The translations under genes were made by a program, and so were the position numbers. The notes beneath the pieces are model-generated. The model did no database searches. It was not told where the DNA came from and worked only from the letters and a program-made list of their open reading frames with translations. Source: Paenibacillus taichungensis (GTDB lineage: Bacteria > Bacillota > Bacilli > Paenibacillales > Paenibacillaceae). Taken from it: a DNA stretch of 64,000 nucleotides. Of the stretch, positions 61,366 to 64,000 are shown piece after piece. The stretch lies in contig NZ_JABMCC010000108.1 of the NCBI RefSeq assembly GCF_013359905.1, positions 1 to 64,000 on the forward strand, written 5' to 3'. Positions within the stretch are counted from its first letter, which is position 1. Every line of letters starts with the position of its first letter.

Positions 61366-62583
61366 ATGCAGTTGTGGCACGAAATGGAGCGGGAAGGTAT
61401 GGAAGAACTCATATTTTGCCATGATCCACGCAGCGGGCTTAAAGCCGTCATCGCCATCCATAGCACAGTACTGGGTCCCGCACTTGGGGGATGCCGCTGC
61501 TGGACGTATGCATCGGAGGAAGAAGCGGTTCGGGATGCCATCAAACTCGCAAAGGGCATGACATACAAGTCGGCAGTCTCCGGTCTGCCTTATGGCGGGG
61601 GCAAAGTTGTGGTGTGGGATGTGCCCGCCGAACTGGCCACCCAACGGGGCGTAGCCAGCCCAGACAACCATCTGAATCCCAAAAAAGGCAAACAGGATGT
61701 CGGACCCCATACGAACATCATTAAAGGCAAGGATACATCGAACGGATTAGATAAGGGGTTAGATACGACATCCAAAAACAACCGGTTAGCTTCCCGGCGT
61801 GCTGAAACGTTCCGTTCTCTGGGCCGCTATCTGGAACGACTGAACGGACGTTATGTGACGGGCCTGGATCTGGGCACTACGGCGGCAGATATGGACCAGA
61901 TCCGGCTGGAGACGGTACATGTGACAGATACGACTGGATCGCTTGGTGCACAAGATGATTTCACAGCCGAGATGACCGCCTACGGTGTTTACACTGGCAT
62001 TGTGACATCGCTGCGTCACCAAGGCATTGACGCCTTGCAGGGCATTACCGTTGCCGTCCAGGGACTGGGCAAGGTCGGGTATGCCCTGTGCCGTTACCTG
62101 CATGCAGCCGGGGCACGGCTCATTGTGGCAGACGTTGTACCCGAACGTGTACAACGTGCCCTTGTGCAGTTCAGCGGCGCCATGTCGGCCGATCCGGCCC
62201 ATATTCACGCCGCTGACTGCAAGGTGTACGCCCCCTGTGCCCTTGGGGGCGTACTGACCCCGGCAACGGTGGAGGAGCTACGCTGCTCCATCGTTGCCGG
62301 GGCGGCAAACAACCAGCTCAGCCACCGGGAGCTGGTTGTTCGCGGCATGCAGGCGCGCGGCATCCTGTACGCGCCTGACTATGTGCTCAATGCAGGCGGA
62401 ATCATCAGCACCGCCTACGAGCTGGAGGGCGCAGGGCCCGACCTAATCCGCCAAAAGGTGGCGGGGATTGCGGGCACGCTGTCCAAGGTCTATGCGATAG
62501 CAGAGCAATCTGCCCTCTCCACGGCGGATGCAGCCGATCAGCTGGCAGAAGCTGTCCTACAAAGCGGAAAACCCCATGCTTAG
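61366..62583 (+). CDS. Leu/Phe/Val dehydrogenase family protein with an insert
   Basis: 405 aa, longer than the usual 365 or so. Oxidative deamination of branched-chain or aromatic amino acids with NAD+. Substrate region: ALGGCRCWTYASEEEAVRDA, KGMTYKSAVSGLPYGGGK with the catalytic Lys; then Rossmann fold (VAVQGLGKVGYALCRYLHAA) and AGAANNQL, YAPDYVLNAGGII. Between GGGKVVV (near residue 80) and FRSLGRYLERLNGRYVTG there is a polar insert of roughly 45 residues (NHLNPKKGKQDVGPH and onward) not found in typical members. Leu versus Phe cannot be decided. ATG 61366 is seven bases after AAGGGGG. Confidence 0.88.
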   Translation: MQLWHEMEREGMEELIFCHDPRSGLKAVIAIHSTVLGPALGGCRCWTYASEEEAVRDAIKLAKGMTYKSAVSGLPYGGGKVVVWDVPAELATQRGVASPDNHLNPKKGKQDVGPHTNIIKGKDTSNGLDKGLDTTSKNNRLASRRAETFRSLGRYLERLNGRYVTGLDLGTTAADMDQIRLETVHVTDTTGSLGAQDDFTAEMTAYGVYTGIVTSLRHQGIDALQGITVAVQGLGKVGYALCRYLHAAGARLIVADVVPERVQRALVQFSGAMSADPAHIHAADCKVYAPCALGGVLTPATVEELRCSIVAGAANNQLSHRELVVRGMQARGILYAPDYVLNAGGIISTAYELEGAGPDLIRQKVAGIAGTLSKVYAIAEQSALSTADAADQLAEAVLQSGKPHA

Positions 62584-62721
62584 CATACCGATACCGATTT
62601 AACACACTAATTCAATCTCCCAATCTTTTAAGTGCTCCAGAATCGAGATCACTGTTACAGTTCGGCATATCATTTATTTTCTCCATCTTTAAAGTACATC
62701 GCATCACGTAAAGAATTAGAA

Positions 62722-62767
62722 AAAACGTAAAAAAGCCAATCCGATTCATCAACACCGGATTGGCTTT
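62722..62767. terminator. Bidirectional terminator
   Basis: AAAGCCAATCCG and CGGATTGGCTTT form a perfect 12-bp stem with a 12-base loop; on the minus strand TTTTACGTTTTTTC follows. It lies between the convergent dehydrogenase and membrane-protein genes. Confidence 0.85.
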
Positions 62768-62844
62768 AATCAACTTTTCTTCATAATTCTCATAATTCCA
62801 TCTGCTAAACTTCATCAGGCAACCTCAACCTGCTACCGCCCGCC

Positions 62845-64000
62845 TTAACCTTCAACCATTACAGCGGCCCGCTTCACTCGATGCAGCATCGTCCAGAACA
62901 GCATATTAATCACGATTAGTAGCGCTATATAGATCCAGATGCCTGCTGGTATGGTGCGGATGAATACATGTAGTCCCCATAACAGTGCCATGAGCGGAAA
63001 GAAGGCAAAGACGAGCCAGCCGTCACTCTGCCCGGCCACACTAAAGGATTGGGAGAACGGCGGTTTTCGCATCAACAACTTTCCAGACAGCGGAATAAGT
63101 GCAGTTGCCACCAAAAATATTACGATCAGATCAGGAAGAATTCTTAACCCAAAGGTCCACACAAATATGATAGTGTTCAATATAAATACAGGTAGAAACA
63201 TATTACATAAGAAAGCCTTCAGCGCTCCACTATATAGCACATTCTCGTTGGCCAGAGGGGCTGCCCGGAAGGTCCAAAACGCCTTGTATTGTCCGGAATA
63301 CTTCAGCATGGTCACAACAGACACAATCAGCAAGAGCAAAATATATAGCGTGTAAAAGAAGGAGCTTTCCCTGAATTCTGCCCACGAAGAACTCTGCAAT
63401 TGAGTGAACCAGAATACATAGGGCAATACAAAAGATAAACCCATCGACGGGTATACCTTCAGCTTGAACTCTCTTTCACTTCGCATCATACTGGCAGACA
63501 AACGAAAGCACGCCTGCTCTTCTCTCGAACGAGAGAATACCTTCGCCATGTTGCGATCCCAACCCCCACGTCTTCGTCCAGATGCCTGACCTGCGTGTGC
63601 CATTTTCTCCAAATACAATTCAAAGGAAGGCATCAGCTTCACGTACACCAACAGACTGACCATTGGAACAATCACAGCAAACGCCGAGAAAGTATAAAGC
63701 CAGGCATCTCCCCCGCCGCCGAACAGCAGCTCAAAAACCGCTGCATACCATACCGGAGGCAGCAGTAACTGCCACCAGGCAGGCGTGAACACCATATTAA
63801 AGTCGATGATGCTGAACGAACGTATGACCAGCTGATAACCTACAGCAATCCCGATGGAAAGCAGGATTTGCATCATATTGATCATGTCCTTCAGCTTCTC
63901 ACCATCCAGAAACTTCATCATGAACAGATAGATCAGGGACGTGGTCACCAGAATTAACATATTAATCAGCACCAGTTCCACTAGAAAAATCAGGAAAAAG
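62845..64000 (-). CDS. ABC-2-like membrane protein (5' end beyond the window)
   Basis: The frame is open through the right edge (FFLIFLVELVLINMLILV upstream of the GTG at 63981), so the N-terminus is missing; about 385 codons are visible. At least eight hydrophobic segments are present, with a basic cytoplasmic loop near GRRRGGWDRNMAKVFSRSRE, and a pattern like the permease half of export systems of the ABC-2 type. GTG 63981 has no ribosome site and is not a credible start. An ATPase gene would be expected to the right. Confidence 0.7.
   Translation of the reverse strand, partial: FFLIFLVELVLINMLILVTTSLIYLFMMKFLDGEKLKDMINMMQILLSIGIAVGYQLVIRSFSIIDFNMVFTPAWWQLLLPPVWYAAVFELLFGGGGDAWLYTFSAFAVIVPMVSLLVYVKLMPSFELYLEKMAHAGQASGRRRGGWDRNMAKVFSRSREEQACFRLSASMMRSEREFKLKVYPSMGLSFVLPYVFWFTQLQSSSWAEFRESSFFYTLYILLLLIVSVVTMLKYSGQYKAFWTFRAAPLANENVLYSGALKAFLCNMFLPVFILNTIIFVWTFGLRILPDLIVIFLVATALIPLSGKLLMRKPPFSQSFSVAGQSDGWLVFAFFPLMALLWGLHVFIRTIPAGIWIYIALLIVINMLFWTMLHRVKRAAVMVEG

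Noticed and set aside
62612-62815. 67-codon minus-strand ORF
   Set aside because: It contains the terminator hairpin at 62732-62767 and has no ribosome site.

Overview
The window reads as chromosomal DNA of a Gram-positive, endospore-forming Paenibacillus-type bacterium. This is inferred from the strong AGGAGG-type ribosome sites, the frequent TTG/GTG starts, the many carbohydrate ABC importers with YesM/YesN-type two-component systems, and the family content (GH130, GH113, pectate lyase, UPF0316, DUF6385). No rRNA, tRNA, CRISPR array, transposase or phage module was seen. Most genes lie on the minus strand. Both ends cut a gene: a TPR glycosyltransferase on the left and an ABC-2-like membrane protein on the right.

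Layout. 1-9.1 kb: three SunS-like family 2 glycosyltransferases with TPR tails, a Thr-rich tandem-repeat protein and a small partner sharing a C-terminal domain (DUF6385-like), and two divergent paralogous Ser/Thr/Asn-rich proteins. None of the four substrate-like proteins has a signal peptide. I read this as a surface or spore-surface glycoprotein assembly locus; it is the best candidate here for an undescribed system. 9.1-16.9 kb: MFS exporter with a winged-helix/TPR regulator, a three-gene ABC importer (COG2984 type), an Fe-S-like repressor and TrhO. 16.9-26.1 kb: YfcC-type carrier, M20 amidohydrolase and LysR regulator; a two-component system with a lipoprotein; a MATE exporter. 26.3-35.5 kb: two sugar ABC importers flanking a YesMN-type two-component system. 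35.6-45 kb: LspA, nucleoside hydrolase, a DUF350/glutathionylspermidine-synthase-like operon, an ABC-F ATPase with a leader ORF and attenuator, and a glycosyltransferase/kinase-fold pair. 45.1-46.7 kb: TetR regulator and flavodoxin-fold oxidoreductase sharing an operator motif.

46.7-56.3 kb is a coherent beta-mannooligosaccharide locus: GH113, two GH130 phosphorylases, cellobiose 2-epimerase-type enzyme, ABC importer and LacI regulator, with a perfect 16-bp palindrome at the divergent promoter. Imported mannobiose would be epimerised to mannosylglucose and phosphorolysed to mannose 1-phosphate and glucose. 56.4-64 kb: secreted pectate lyase with a consensus cre site, a secreted VWA/copper-amine-oxidase-domain protein, UPF0316 protein, a Leu/Phe-type dehydrogenase with an unusual insert, and the truncated membrane protein.

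Many starts were moved inward from the longest possible ORF on ribosome-site evidence, several of them to TTG, GTG or CTG codons. Family names come from recognition of motifs, not from database searches.
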